From: an uncultured Agrobacterium sp.
Lineage (GTDB): Bacteria > Pseudomonadota > Alphaproteobacteria > Rhizobiales > Rhizobiaceae
Direction: 5' to 3'
Assembly: GCA_913777615.1 (NCBI GenBank)
Contig: CAJYTK010000002.1
Span: 55,025 to 119,024 of the forward strand
DNA length: 64,000 bases
A program made the position numbers and the translations under genes. Of the stretch, positions 1 to 8,379 are shown piece by piece. The notes below the pieces were generated by a model. It saw only the letters and a program-made list of their open reading frames with translations. It made no database searches and was not told the origin of the DNA. The stretch's first letter is position 1. Every line of letters starts with the position of its first letter.

Positions 1-174
1 GGGCGCAAGCCAAGCTACACCCGCGACCAGTTCTCTCAGGTAGTGGACATGGAGAGCAAAGGAGCGCCTGTCTCCGAGATCGCTAAGGCCACCGGCCTGT
101 CACGCCAGACGATCTACCGCATAAAGGAAGACCCGGCAGCGGCTGAGAAGACATTGGCATTGTGGGGCGCATGA
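1..174 (+). CDS. Serine recombinase (resolvase/invertase) C-terminal fragment, 5' end outside window
   Basis: The window opens inside this gene. The remaining 57 codons run in frame 1 to TGA at 172-174. They carry the C-terminal DNA-binding helix-turn-helix of the Hin/Pin/Tn3-resolvase type: EIAKATGLSRQTIYRIKED, in which GLSRQTIYR is the recognition helix. The catalytic serine domain would lie to the left of position 1, so whether the enzyme is intact cannot be judged. Such recombinases invert or resolve DNA and often mark plasmids, phages or genomic islands, which fits the tyrosine recombinase 1.2 kb downstream. A stand-alone HTH protein is possible but less likely. Confidence 0.75.
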   Translation, partial: GRKPSYTRDQFSQVVDMESKGAPVSEIAKATGLSRQTIYRIKEDPAAAEKTLALWGA

Positions 175-208
175 CCACGAGGGGGAGAGATAATGTGTTT
201 TGCACGGA

Positions 209-1132
209 TCATGGAGTCGGGGCTTGCGTCACTCTACCGCCCTTGGCCGACTTCTGCTGCAATCGCTGCCTGAACGCAGAGGCGTAGTAGCCACTCGCCT
301 CATCCTGTATCCGCTGGAATTCAGCATTCATGAGCTGGGTCCCATCGATGATCTTCGATACGCGCGGCTGCTGCAAGCGAGGGATCGTGACGCCCAATTC
401 GGTCTCGCAATCTCGAGCTGAATTGTTGGTCGCCACCTCGAAAAACTCTTCGCTCTCAAAGTTGAAGGTCAGTCGGTTGGTTCGGCATCGGTTCACCGTG
501 AAGGGCGTTGCGTCGATCTGCTTTCCTTCCCACCTCGTGATCTTGTAAAACTCATCGGCAACCTCCATCACGCTGTACGTCTGTGCCCATGAATTCCGGT
601 CCGGCAACGTGAGCGCGACCTGATTGTAGCTGCAGTACCCTTCGGCCTTGTGGCACTTCACTGTGACGTAGTTGACTGGATACGCAATCTTCTCATCGAT
701 GATTTGAACAGTACCGCGCAAAGCTGCGTAGTTCTCGTTTATGGAATGCGAGTAGCCGTACGAGAAAAAGTTGACGGGCTGCAACTTGATCCGCTCGGAT
801 CGATAGCTCAACTCGTTGATCTGACCAACCGTCAGGTCGCCTGTCACTACTTGTCCCAAGTCAGTCTGAAATGCTCGCTTAGCTCCTTCGAAGTCGGCCA
901 AGCCATCATACAAGAGCGAGTTAAGCTGCGCCTGGAGAACATCGGAACCGAACTCTGATAGCGCCAAGTTCGTAGCCATGAGGTAAGCCATTGGAACCGA
1001 CTGCTTTCTCTCGTCTTCGCTCATGCTGGCGATCTGAGCAGGGAGAAAGTCTCTGAACTTCAGCAGCGCAGCGTCATCTGCGAATACGCCCCCCGGCCAG
1101 CTCAGCACCAGCGCACAAAGCCACTTCCTCAT
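209..1132 (-). CDS. Secreted or periplasmic protein of unknown function
   Basis: A 307-residue protein that I do not recognise. The start is well supported: a GGGGGAGAG ribosome-binding site lies directly before ATG at 1132. Residues 1-18 form a signal peptide (MRKW, hydrophobic LCALVLS core, cleavage probably after GVFA), so the product is exported. The rest is mixed alpha/beta with a few cysteines (for example VKCHKAEGYCS and NRCRTN), which could form disulphides, and a basic, low-complexity C-terminus. It lies between the recombinase tail and the integrase and is probably accessory cargo. No catalytic motif is visible. Confidence 0.65.
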   Translation of the reverse strand: MRKWLCALVLSWPGGVFADDAALLKFRDFLPAQIASMSEDERKQSVPMAYLMATNLALSEFGSDVLQAQLNSLLYDGLADFEGAKRAFQTDLGQVVTGDLTVGQINELSYRSERIKLQPVNFFSYGYSHSINENYAALRGTVQIIDEKIAYPVNYVTVKCHKAEGYCSYNQVALTLPDRNSWAQTYSVMEVADEFYKITRWEGKQIDATPFTVNRCRTNRLTFNFESEEFFEVATNNSARDCETELGVTIPRLQQPRVSKIIDGTQLMNAEFQRIQDEASGYYASAFRQRLQQKSAKGGRVTQAPTP

Positions 1133-1231
1133 CTCTCCCCCTGCCCAAACTACCCTTGCCAGCTTTAGGCACAGCCTATGGCAGCCTCGCAGTTTAGTCC
1201 ATCAGTTGTGGTATGCGCTTGCTTGGCTGTT

Positions 1232-1402
1232 CTAGGTTCCACTCGCACTCGCTGCCTTGTGAAGGCTACTATGGCAGTTTGTGCAACACGCGATCACGTT
1301 GTCGATAGGGGTCCAGCCCCGCTTTGCAGGAGGCTGCACACGATGGCTCTCAAGGTATAATAATCCGTCATTCTTCTCGAATGGCGGATCGACACTACAG
1401 CT
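1232..1402 (-). pseudogene. Truncated HNH endonuclease remnant
   Basis: A 56-codon open frame without a start codon, preceded by a stop at 1403-1405, reads CSVDPPFEKNDG, then LYLESHRVQPPAKRGW, then IDNVIACCTNCHSSLHKA. This is the pattern of the HNH nuclease core: Cys-rich entry, (L/I)ExHH-like strand, a middle Asn, then CxxCHxxxH. The second histidine of the usual HH pair is Arg here. The N-terminal part is missing, and the frame begins exactly where the integrase gene ends (they overlap by 8 bases in different frames), so it looks like a gene cut by a rearrangement. Seen in the sequence; the family call is by motif. Confidence 0.6.
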
Positions 1403-2774
1403 TCACAGACTGCACCTCAGCCGCAGCTTCCGTTGGCTCCGGCAGCCTGACCGCCTCAACGCAGGCCTTCATCTGGGCCGCCGAAGCACCGGTCGTATAG
1501 ACGCCAAAGGTGATGTCCTTCTTCTTGTTGGCCTTGTGTCCGATCACATCCCTGATCGTCTCAGCCGGTTGATCTGCATGGCGGGCTTGGGTCGTGAACC
1601 ACTTGCGGGCCGAGTGGAAGTTTACGAGGCTTCGTCTTTTGCCGGGCGGGAGTTCATGGACCCCCAGCTTCTTACGGAACGGGTTGAACCGCTTGCCGAA
1701 GGTGTCACCGGGATCACGCAGGTCGGCCACTTCATGGAAGAACCAATCCTTGGGTTGCTTGCCTTCGGTGCGGCGCTGAACGATTTCGGCAAGGGCTGGG
1801 TGGATTGGCACCTTGCGAGCGGCGGCTTCTGTCTTGCCCTGCTGGATGTCGAAAACCCCGTCATGGACCTCTTCGACCCATAGCGTCAGTATCTCCGCTT
1901 GCCGCATTCCCGATAAGCAAGAGATCGTCAGCGCATCTCGTAAGAGCGGCTCCCAATCGGGGTCCATGTTGCTGGGATAAGGCGCATATAGCAGCCGCTT
2001 CAGTTCGTCCTCTGTGTAGGGCCGCTCATCGTCACCGTCCCCCCGTTCAACGCGGCGTTTCTTGCTGGCACCCAGCTGACCCTGCCACGGGTTGTCCTTC
2101 AACTCGCCGGGGACGTGTCCGCGTACTAGGAGGTAATCCCAATATCCGCGAAGCCCGGTCATGTGTTTCTTTGCCGTGCTACGGTCCATCGGCTCGATAA
2201 CTTCGGTGACATAGCGGCCAGCGTTCTTGCGGGTGATGTCAGGTAGCCTGAACTTCTCGGCAAAGCACCATCGGGCAAAACGGTTGAGAACGCCCCGTCG
2301 TTCAGCGGTGGTCTTTGGGGCTAGCTTGATGAAGCTCAGATATGCATCGAAGTGGTGGTCAATGGGATTGTCACCCGCGAAGGCGCGGACGAAACGTTCT
2401 CGGGCCTTCTCCTTCAGTGCATCCTGTTCGGCCTCAGCGGCCCATACGAGGTCCTGCAACGCCTCGCTATCGCGGCCTTGCTGAGTGGCTGCCAGAGCTT
2501 CCCGATAAAGCTGTCCTCGCTGCTCAGCTAGCTCTTCAGCCGAGCTGACCACCTCCCCCGCCTTCACGCGAGCGAAAAGCGTTCGAACCTCCCGCTCAAG
2601 GATGTCGCGCTGGGCCATAGCTTGTTTGATGTCGCCGGTGTTCAGGCTTTGCATGTACATCGTCTTGCCATGGAAGTGTTCGCGACAGGCGGCAGGAACC
2701 GCCATACGAAACCACCAAGTCTGCCCCCTTAGATCCAGCAACCGCTTGGACCCTTTGCTGCTCTTTCCCGCCAT
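1395..2774 (-). CDS. Tyrosine recombinase / phage-type integrase
   Basis: A 459-residue site-specific recombinase. The N-terminal part has the arm-binding strand pattern seen in DUF6538-type integrases (TWWFRMAVP, then SLNTGDIKQA), a SAM-like core-binding domain follows (about 135-230), and the catalytic domain covers about 250-430. All catalytic residues are visible: Arg291 (SGMRQAE), Lys314 (QGKTEA), His387-x-x-Arg390 (HSARKWF), His413 (VIGHKAN) and Tyr426 (GVYTTG), so it should be active. I chose ATG at 2774; an in-frame TTG at 2783 is the alternative. Neither has a strong ribosome-binding site. No tRNA or obvious att duplication is seen next to it. Confidence 0.9.
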   Translation of the reverse strand: MAGKSSKGSKRLLDLRGQTWWFRMAVPAACREHFHGKTMYMQSLNTGDIKQAMAQRDILEREVRTLFARVKAGEVVSSAEELAEQRGQLYREALAATQQGRDSEALQDLVWAAEAEQDALKEKARERFVRAFAGDNPIDHHFDAYLSFIKLAPKTTAERRGVLNRFARWCFAEKFRLPDITRKNAGRYVTEVIEPMDRSTAKKHMTGLRGYWDYLLVRGHVPGELKDNPWQGQLGASKKRRVERGDGDDERPYTEDELKRLLYAPYPSNMDPDWEPLLRDALTISCLSGMRQAEILTLWVEEVHDGVFDIQQGKTEAAARKVPIHPALAEIVQRRTEGKQPKDWFFHEVADLRDPGDTFGKRFNPFRKKLGVHELPPGKRRSLVNFHSARKWFTTQARHADQPAETIRDVIGHKANKKKDITFGVYTTGASAAQMKACVEAVRLPEPTEAAAEVQSVKL

Positions 2775-2793
2775 TCTGACCAATCATTCTGAC
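2769..2793 (-). repeat. Short tandem duplication at the integrase start
   Basis: On the minus strand the motif TTGGTCAGAATG occurs, followed by ATTGGTCAGAATGG, so TTGGTCAGAATG is duplicated head-to-tail with a one-base offset right over the translation start of the integrase. The second copy supplies both the TTG and ATG start candidates. It could be a replication slip or a regulatory direct repeat. Confidence 0.5.
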
Positions 2794-3013
2794 CAACTTC
2801 ACGCGCTGTTTAGCAAGGAAAAACAGTATTTTCAACGGCGTTATGTCCTAAATCGTCGATCCCGCTTAGCTCCACCAAATTCTCAGCAATGCATTTCGAT
2901 CCCATTAGATAGAGTACGCCTCATTTGGCACAACTGTGAGCGCCATCGCTTCGATTTCTCTTGCTATTCAGTCGCAAAGAGCGGCAGTTTCTTCTTTTGA
3001 AGAGGAGATTCCA

Positions 3014-3142
3014 ATGGCTAAGGGTCAAGTGAGAAGCAACAAGGAAATCCGCAAACCGAAGAAGGACAAGGCGCCACCGGCTGCGGCTCCTACTTTGGGA
3101 GCGAAGGCCGTTGAGGCCAGCAAGCAGAAGAAGCCGCAATAA
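3014..3142 (+). CDS. Small basic rhizobial protein (MAKGQVR type)
   Basis: A 42-residue protein beginning MAKGQVRSNKEIRKPKK and ending KQKKPQ, very rich in Lys, Pro and Ala. The start is set by AAGAGGAG seven bases before ATG 3014. A longer reading from 2936 is possible but has no ribosome-binding site. I recognise the opening MAKGQVR-NKE-RKPKK as a small conserved protein of rhizobia and relatives; its function is not known to me. The composition suggests a disordered nucleic-acid-binding peptide, which is inference only. Confidence 0.75.
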   Translation: MAKGQVRSNKEIRKPKKDKAPPAAAPTLGAKAVEASKQKKPQ

Positions 3143-3302
3143 ATCTTCGCTTTCTCTGTCTGCGACGCGGGCCTTCGAGGATCTTGGGGACCCGCTACGC
3201 GACCGTGAGTGTAAAGCTGACGATCAATGGAAACCACCGTCTCGCTCCTGGTGCAGTTCCAAATAGAGTCAAATCCCCATTGGGATTGAAGACGAGGTGT
3301 GA

Positions 3303-3578
3303 ATGCAGAAAGGGATAATGAAGGGGCGGATGGGTTTCGTCCTCATATTCCTCATTTGCGCAGCGATAGCCTTCATGATTAACCTGCTCAACACCGTAAG
3401 CTTGCTTCCCAGTGGCGAGCGGGCGCAGGGAGCGTATCCGGAAAGAACGCAGGCTGAGCAATCTGACTTGAATGAAAGGCTGCGCATAGCGAAAGAAGAG
3501 GCGCGCAGGGCTGCCGCCGGAGCCCTTCAGGCCATGGAAGGCAATGCACGCGAACCGACCGCAGAAAAAAAGCAGTAG
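3303..3578 (+). CDS. Small single-pass membrane protein, unknown function
   Basis: A 91-residue protein with one hydrophobic segment at about residues 10-32 (GFVLIFLICAAIAFMINLL), followed by a charged tail with a coiled-coil-like stretch (LNERLRIAKEEARRAAAGAL). GAGGTG lies just upstream of ATG 3303; ATG at 3318 (MKGRMGF) with AAAGGG before it is an alternative start. A membrane-anchored helical tail on the cytoplasmic or periplasmic side is all that can be inferred. Confidence 0.55.
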   Translation: MQKGIMKGRMGFVLIFLICAAIAFMINLLNTVSLLPSGERAQGAYPERTQAEQSDLNERLRIAKEEARRAAAGALQAMEGNAREPTAEKKQ

Positions 3579-3687
3579 TCCAATTTGAGGGACCAGCCGG
3601 CTCCTCTCGATTTATTCCGTAGTCACCTGGACTATGTCTGACGTCCGGGAGACTGTGACTAACGCGACATCTTACAGGCGCGGAAAC

Positions 3688-4194
3688 TCACTCCTCTTCT
3701 CCATCATCCCCCGAAAGATGATTGCGCGTCGACTGCTTCACTTGCCCTACATGTGTAATCAGCCCGGAGATCACGATAGGATCCACGTCAGCCATCATAT
3801 CCTTCAACCAGCCGTCATGCGCCTTGGCCATCGCATCGAAGGTCTTGCGGCCCTTGTCGGTGAGGTAAGCGACGATGACGCGGCGGTCGTCCGGGAGACG
3901 CTCGCGGATGACGAGGCCGTCGGCCTCTAAGCGCTCGACCAAGCCGGTAATGTTGCCGTTTGTCACCATGGTGCGCTTTGAGAGTTCGCCAAGGCGCAGG
4001 CCGTCGGTCTCGCGGTAGAGCTGCGAGAGGAGATCGAACTGCGGCAGCGTGGCGCCGAATTCGCGGCGCAGGCGACGGCGGATTTCCTGGGAGATGAGTT
4101 TGGTGGTGGACAGCAGGCGAAGCCACAGGCGCAGTTCCTGTTTCTTGCCATCCTGCGTATCGCTTATGATCGCTTCCAGATCGATAGCCGCCAT
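3688..4194 (-). CDS. MarR-family regulator divergent from the isatin-hydrolase operon
   Basis: A 168-residue winged-helix repressor. The HTH core is at about 65-95 (LGELSKRTMVTNGNITGLVERLEADGLV), followed by the MarR wing signature DDRRVIVAYLTDKG at about 100-115. The N-terminal ISQEIRRRLRREFG helix and the C-terminal helix form the dimer interface. MarR proteins usually release DNA on binding a small aromatic ligand. It is transcribed away from the cyclase at 4719 across a 524-base spacer, the standard arrangement for a local regulator, so an indole- or isatin-type inducer is a reasonable inference. The cluster contains two further MarR-like genes (7216 and 20812). Confidence 0.9.
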   Translation of the reverse strand: MAAIDLEAIISDTQDGKKQELRLWLRLLSTTKLISQEIRRRLRREFGATLPQFDLLSQLYRETDGLRLGELSKRTMVTNGNITGLVERLEADGLVIRERLPDDRRVIVAYLTDKGRKTFDAMAKAHDGWLKDMMADVDPIVISGLITHVGQVKQSTRNHLSGDDGEEE

Positions 4195-4718
4195 TACCCG
4201 TCCCTTGTCTCAAAGTTTGCCGTGGCCTCTGAAGTTCGTGGCCCGCCCTTCAAGTTTCTTGCTTTAACCCATACCCTGGCGGCAAAACCTTTGCCTGCTT
4301 TTCCCACGACATGCTCTTATCGGTAGTCTAGAACACCATTCGTGATGCGCGGTCAACATTCTCAAAGCTTCAAGCAATAGTCTGGCGCCGGTCGACGCGG
4401 GATTGCCAACCTCAGATTTCTTCAGCTCGGCTGATTTCGTCATGCGTTTGGCCTCCAATATATGCGTGTACAGATTTCTGACTGCTGGAGGTTCTAGCGG
4501 ATTTCATCGGGCACGGTCTGGCGCGGACGCTATGTCCCTCGCTACATTCACTTTGAGATCATATCGCTGCGCTTAAACCGCCTTTGAAAAACAATTGAAG
4601 CTTAAACAAAATTCTTGCATATCCATATTTTTGGTCATAGGTTTTCCCATTATCGCATCTGCTTCTTCAGCAGCGCTGACGAAGCAGGAACAGACGGTTC
4701 AAAATAAGGGGAACTTGA
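4195..4718. promoter_or_regulatory. Divergent promoter region between MarR and the isatin-hydrolase operon
   Basis: 524 bases with no convincing gene. It holds the 13-mer TTGAAGCTTAAAC at 4595-4607, an imperfect palindrome that resembles sequences in four other promoter regions of the cluster (see 16686, 18090, 21455, 22759). Just downstream is TTGCATATCCATAT (4615-4628), which also resembles the GCATAT repeats at 16732. The leader of the downstream gene ends in AAGGGGAAC, the same ribosome-binding sequence as several other cluster genes. Exact -35 and -10 boxes cannot be assigned with confidence. Confidence 0.5.
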
Positions 4719-5504
4719 ATGACCGATGCTTCGATGATTGCAGGACTTGCCAGCGGGTTGCTTTCCGGCAAGGTGAAGGTTGTGGATTTGACGGCGCCGC
4801 TTGGGCCGGACACGCCGGTTCTCTATCTGCCGCCGCAGTTCGGCAAGAACACGCCCAATGTGAAGGTCCACACCATTTCCGCCTATGACCAGGATGGCCC
4901 TTTCTGGGCTTGGAACTGGCTGGAGCTTGGCGAACATACCGGCACGCATTTCGATGCGCCCTGCCACTGGATTACCGGCAAAGACAATGCCGAAAACACG
5001 ACAGATACCATTCCCCCGCAGAATTTCGTCGCACCGGTCAACGTCATCGATCGTTCGAAGGAAGCCGCTGAGAACCCGGATTATCTGCTGACGGTCGAAA
5101 GCATCCAGCAATGGGAAGCCGAACATGGCGAGATCGAAGCCGGCACCTGGGTTCTGCTGCGCACCGACTGGTATAAGCGCAATGGCTCTACGGAAACCTT
5201 CCTGAATGCCGATGAAAATGGCCCCCATTCCCCTGGTCCGACGGCAGAAGCCATCGAATATCTTCTCTCCAAGGGTATTATCGGCTGGGGCCAGGAAACC
5301 ATCGGCACGGATGCAGGCTCGGCAGGTGGCATGAACCCGCCCTTCCCTGCCCATAATCTGATGCATAAGGCCAACAAGTATGGTCTTGCCAGCCTCTGCC
5401 ATCTCGACCAGTTGCCGGCCAAGGGCGCAATCCTGATCGCAGCACCGCTGAAGCTGGTCAAGGGAACCGGCTCGCCGGTACGCGCGCTGGCGCTCGTGAT
5501 CTAG
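4719..5504 (+). CDS. Isatin hydrolase-like cyclase-family metal hydrolase
   Basis: A 261-residue enzyme of the cyclase / kynurenine-formamidase-like family, which uses Mn or Zn to hydrolyse cyclic or acyl amides. The metal motif HxGTHxDxPxH is complete at residues 73-83 (HTGTHFDAPCH). The C-terminal half (PFPAHNLMH, then CHLDQLPAKGAILIAAPLK) resembles isatin hydrolases, which open the isatin ring to isatinate (2-aminophenylglyoxylate). AAGGGGAAC sets the ATG at 4719. It heads an operon with an FAD oxidoreductase, a MarR regulator and a cupin, in a cluster full of indole-type enzymes, which favours isatin over formylkynurenine as substrate. The substrate is inferred. Confidence 0.8.
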   Translation: MTDASMIAGLASGLLSGKVKVVDLTAPLGPDTPVLYLPPQFGKNTPNVKVHTISAYDQDGPFWAWNWLELGEHTGTHFDAPCHWITGKDNAENTTDTIPPQNFVAPVNVIDRSKEAAENPDYLLTVESIQQWEAEHGEIEAGTWVLLRTDWYKRNGSTETFLNADENGPHSPGPTAEAIEYLLSKGIIGWGQETIGTDAGSAGGMNPPFPAHNLMHKANKYGLASLCHLDQLPAKGAILIAAPLKLVKGTGSPVRALALVI

Positions 5505-5608
5505 GCCAAAGCCCGCAGCAGTCTCATCTGTCGGTCGGAGGTGAACTCAGTGACTCCGGCCCTTTCCACCCATCGCGATGCCGCCTCTTGCGTCTGTGGA
5601 GTTTCCCC

Positions 5609-7198
5609 ATGGCTGATCCTGATTACATCATCGTCGGAAGCGGCATCAACGCGCTGGTCGCCGCAGCTCTCTTAGGCAAGAAGGGCAAACGTGTCCTGCT
5701 GCTCGAAAGAAACGACCGCATTGGCGGCTGCCTGCGCACAGAAGAAATCACACTTCCGGGCTACCGGCACGATGTCATGGCAACGACCATGGTCCTGTTC
5801 CTCACGTCGCCTGCCTTCGCGGCTCTGGGCAAGGATCTGGAGGCCCGAGGGCTGGAGTTCTGCCACACATCAACGCCAACCGGCGTGCTGCGGACAGATG
5901 GCACGCATGCCATTCTCTCGACGGATCGCGCACGCAACATCGCCCGTTTCGATGGCATCGCCGATGGGGATGGCAAAGCCTTCGACCGTGAAATGGCGCG
6001 TTTCGCGAGCAATGCCGGTTTCGTCTTCGGCCTGCTTGGCGGTAATCTCTGGTCCACAGCGACAGCCAAGCTGCTGGGCCGCGAAGTCTGGAAACGGGGA
6101 CTGAAGGGCCTCACTGCATTTTTCGGCGAGGCTCTGTCGCCTGCGCGAGGCTATCTCGAAACCACCTACCGCTCCGAGGAACTGCGCGGGCTTTTTGCGC
6201 CCTGGGCACTGCATTGCGGCCTTGGGCCGGAAAGCGCCTATTCCGCCGAGATGACGCGCGTTATCGGCTTTGCCATTGAGGCGGCCGGTTGCCCGATCGT
6301 TAAAGGCGGGGCGGACAATCTGCTCGCAGCTTTCGAGCGGCTGATCACGGATCAGGGTGGCAGCATCATGCGTAGCGCCGATGTCGAGCGGGTCGATGTC
6401 GATGCGTCCGGCAAGGCCGTCGGCGTCACGCTTGCCGACGGGAAACAATTGCGAGCAGCCAAAGGCGTCATCGCCTCCGTCACGCCCCATCAGCTTTACC
6501 AGCGCCTTTTGAGCGCCTCGTCCACCAAGCTGCCACAACCAGTGCAGGAGGGCCTTGCCAGCTACCGATATGGCAAGGGCAATATGCAAATCCATTATGC
6601 GCTTCAAGCAGCGCCTCGCTGGCGCGCGGGCGAAGAGCTGAGCAAGGTGGCGCTCTTGCATCTAACCCCCGGTCTCGATGGAGTCTCTCGTTCCGCCAAC
6701 GAGGCCGAACGTGGGCTTCTGCCGGCAGAGCCGACGGTCTGCGTCGGCCAGCCGACAGCGCTCGATCCCAGCCGTGCGCCGGATGGCGCTGCCGTTTTAT
6801 GGCTGCAGGTGCCGGATACGCCACGCCACATCAAAGGCGATGCGGCGAATGAATTGGCATGCCCGGTTGACGGGCGCTGGACGGAGGCGCTGCGCGAGGC
6901 CTTTGCCGATCGCATCGAGGGAATCCTGCGCGCACAGATCGAGAATTTCGACGAGATCGTCCTGAAGCGCCGCGCTTACGCGCCGACAGACCTCGAGGCA
7001 ATGAACATGAACCTCGTGGGCGGAGATCCTTACGGCGGCTTCTGCGGGCTCGACCAATTCTTTCTCTGGCGTCCGTTCAAAAGCTCGGTTAACCACAAGA
7101 CCCATGTTGCGGGTCTTTACCATATCGGGGCGTCCACGCATCCTGGGCCGGGCCTTGCAGGCGGGTCCGGTTTCCTGCTCGCCTCGTCTTTGCGCTGA
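5609..7198 (+). CDS. FAD-dependent oxidoreductase of the phytoene-desaturase/amine-oxidase fold
   Basis: A 529-residue flavoprotein. The dinucleotide-binding motif is at residues 9-15 (VGSGINA) followed by the FAD ribose-binding Glu-Arg (LLERNDRIGGCLRTEE), and the C-terminal FAD closure is GPGLAGGSGFLLASSL, as in CrtI-like dehydrogenases. TGTGGAG eight bases before ATG 5609 sets the start; a TTG at 5588 is unlikely. No signal peptide or membrane segment. It lies between the isatin-hydrolase-like gene and a MarR gene, so it may oxidise a cluster intermediate such as dioxindole to isatin. That assignment is inference from position only. Confidence 0.8.
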   Translation: MADPDYIIVGSGINALVAAALLGKKGKRVLLLERNDRIGGCLRTEEITLPGYRHDVMATTMVLFLTSPAFAALGKDLEARGLEFCHTSTPTGVLRTDGTHAILSTDRARNIARFDGIADGDGKAFDREMARFASNAGFVFGLLGGNLWSTATAKLLGREVWKRGLKGLTAFFGEALSPARGYLETTYRSEELRGLFAPWALHCGLGPESAYSAEMTRVIGFAIEAAGCPIVKGGADNLLAAFERLITDQGGSIMRSADVERVDVDASGKAVGVTLADGKQLRAAKGVIASVTPHQLYQRLLSASSTKLPQPVQEGLASYRYGKGNMQIHYALQAAPRWRAGEELSKVALLHLTPGLDGVSRSANEAERGLLPAEPTVCVGQPTALDPSRAPDGAAVLWLQVPDTPRHIKGDAANELACPVDGRWTEALREAFADRIEGILRAQIENFDEIVLKRRAYAPTDLEAMNMNLVGGDPYGGFCGLDQFFLWRPFKSSVNHKTHVAGLYHIGASTHPGPGLAGGSGFLLASSLR

Positions 7199-7215
7199 TG
7201 AAGGGATGAAAGCAC

Positions 7216-7722
7216 ATGGATAATGGCTTTTCCGTCGAATTTCTCGGAAATCCCGACGACCAGACCAAACGCATTCCCAGCCTCGGCGAGATCGGGCTCA
7301 ATAATTTTGCGCCCTATATCATGAACCGCATCATGGCGCGGTGGAATGCCAACCTTGCCGAAGACATGAAGGCACGCGACGTTACCACCGTGAAGATGCG
7401 CGCTCTTGCGGTGCTGAACGTCTCCTCGTCGCTGACCATCAACGAGCTTTCCGTCTTCGCCGTGACCGAGCAATCGACCATGAGCCGCACGCTGGATTCG
7501 CTGGAGGAGCAGGGCCTTGTCCGGCGCGTCCCGCGTGCCGACGACATGCGCGTGCGCGATGTGACCATCACCGATGAAGGCCGCGCCGTGTTCGAGGATG
7601 TCTGGCCGATCATGTACAACGACATGTGCCGGATGTTCAAAGACATCGACGATGAGGAATATCGCGCCTTCGTGACGACCTTGCACAAGATTCTGCGCAA
7701 CATTCGTCGCCACGAAATCTGA
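7216..7722 (+). CDS. MarR-family regulator within the isatin-hydrolase operon
   Basis: A 168-residue winged-helix protein: HTH at about 75-105 (INELSVFAVTEQSTMSRTLDSLEEQGLV), wing with the RVRDVTITDEG signature at about 113-125. It starts 17 bases after the FAD oxidoreductase, with AAGGGA before the ATG, so it is co-transcribed with the genes it probably controls. It is not a close copy of the MarR protein at 3688 and probably senses a different intermediate or acts on another promoter of the cluster. Confidence 0.9.
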   Translation: MDNGFSVEFLGNPDDQTKRIPSLGEIGLNNFAPYIMNRIMARWNANLAEDMKARDVTTVKMRALAVLNVSSSLTINELSVFAVTEQSTMSRTLDSLEEQGLVRRVPRADDMRVRDVTITDEGRAVFEDVWPIMYNDMCRMFKDIDDEEYRAFVTTLHKILRNIRRHEI

Positions 7723-7832
7723 AGCATCCTCCCAAGAACATCGTCCCCTCCCCGGCACTGGCAACCCTTCGACGAACTTCAAGCCTCCATCGGCGTTCAT
7801 TCAACACCGCTAACATTGCTAAGGATGAAACG

Positions 7833-8327
7833 ATGAAGGTCGACCACTTTACCCTGCCGTCCAGCGACTGGGTTCCCAATCACCCTACGCTCCCCGTTCT
7901 CGTCTACAGCCATATCCGAAGCGATCTCGATTCATCGGCTTTGGAGGACATGTTCCACGATCATGGCTGGACGGGCGTCTGGCGAAACGGCGTCTTTGCC
8001 TTTCATCATTATCACAGCGGCGCCCATGAGGTGCTCGGCGTCGGTCGTGGCAATGCCAGGCTCCAGATCGGTGGGCCGGATGGGAAGATACTCGATGTGA
8101 AACAAGGGGATTGCCTGCTTCTGCCAGCAGGAACCGGGCACAAGCGACTGGAAAGTTCGAGCGATTTTCAAGTCGTGGGTGCCTATCCGCCCGGTCAGGG
8201 GGCGGATATCCAGCGCGAAGCTGCAACGAGAGAAATGCTGGCGTTGATCCGCTCTCTTCCCGTCCCCGCAACCGACCCCGTGTTGAAAACGTCTGGCGGC
8301 TTGATCGAGCTTTGGCGCTCCGCGTGA
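7833..8327 (+). CDS. Cupin-domain protein
   Basis: A 164-residue single-domain cupin resembling the YjlB group. The first cupin motif is at about 54-75 (FHHYHSGAHEVLGV, with several His and a Glu for metal binding), the second at about 90-107 (GDCLLLPAGTGHKRL). Cupins bind a metal and act as dioxygenases, isomerases or sensors. It is the last gene of the operon that begins with the isatin-hydrolase-like cyclase, 110 bases after the MarR gene, and is followed by a terminator. A ring-modifying or ligand-binding role is possible; the exact reaction is unknown. Confidence 0.75.
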   Translation: MKVDHFTLPSSDWVPNHPTLPVLVYSHIRSDLDSSALEDMFHDHGWTGVWRNGVFAFHHYHSGAHEVLGVGRGNARLQIGGPDGKILDVKQGDCLLLPAGTGHKRLESSSDFQVVGAYPPGQGADIQREAATREMLALIRSLPVPATDPVLKTSGGLIELWRSA

Positions 8328-8342
8328 CGGGTTAAAGTGTGA

Positions 8343-8370
8343 AGGCCCCGTCACGGGAATGACGAGGCCT
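8343..8370. terminator. Bidirectional rho-independent terminator
   Basis: Stem AGGCC-C-CGTCA (8343-8353) and TGACG-A-GGCCT (8360-8370) with one internal mismatch and a six-base loop, followed on the plus strand by CCTTTT. It lies between two convergent genes (the cupin on the left, pntB on the right) and can serve both. Confidence 0.75.
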
Positions 8371-8379
8371 CCTTTTGCA

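Noticed and set aside
4595-4888. Plus-strand 97-codon frame with a signal-peptide-like start before the isatin-hydrolase gene
   Set aside because: It runs into the cyclase coding region out of frame, has no ribosome-binding site and covers the proposed promoter.
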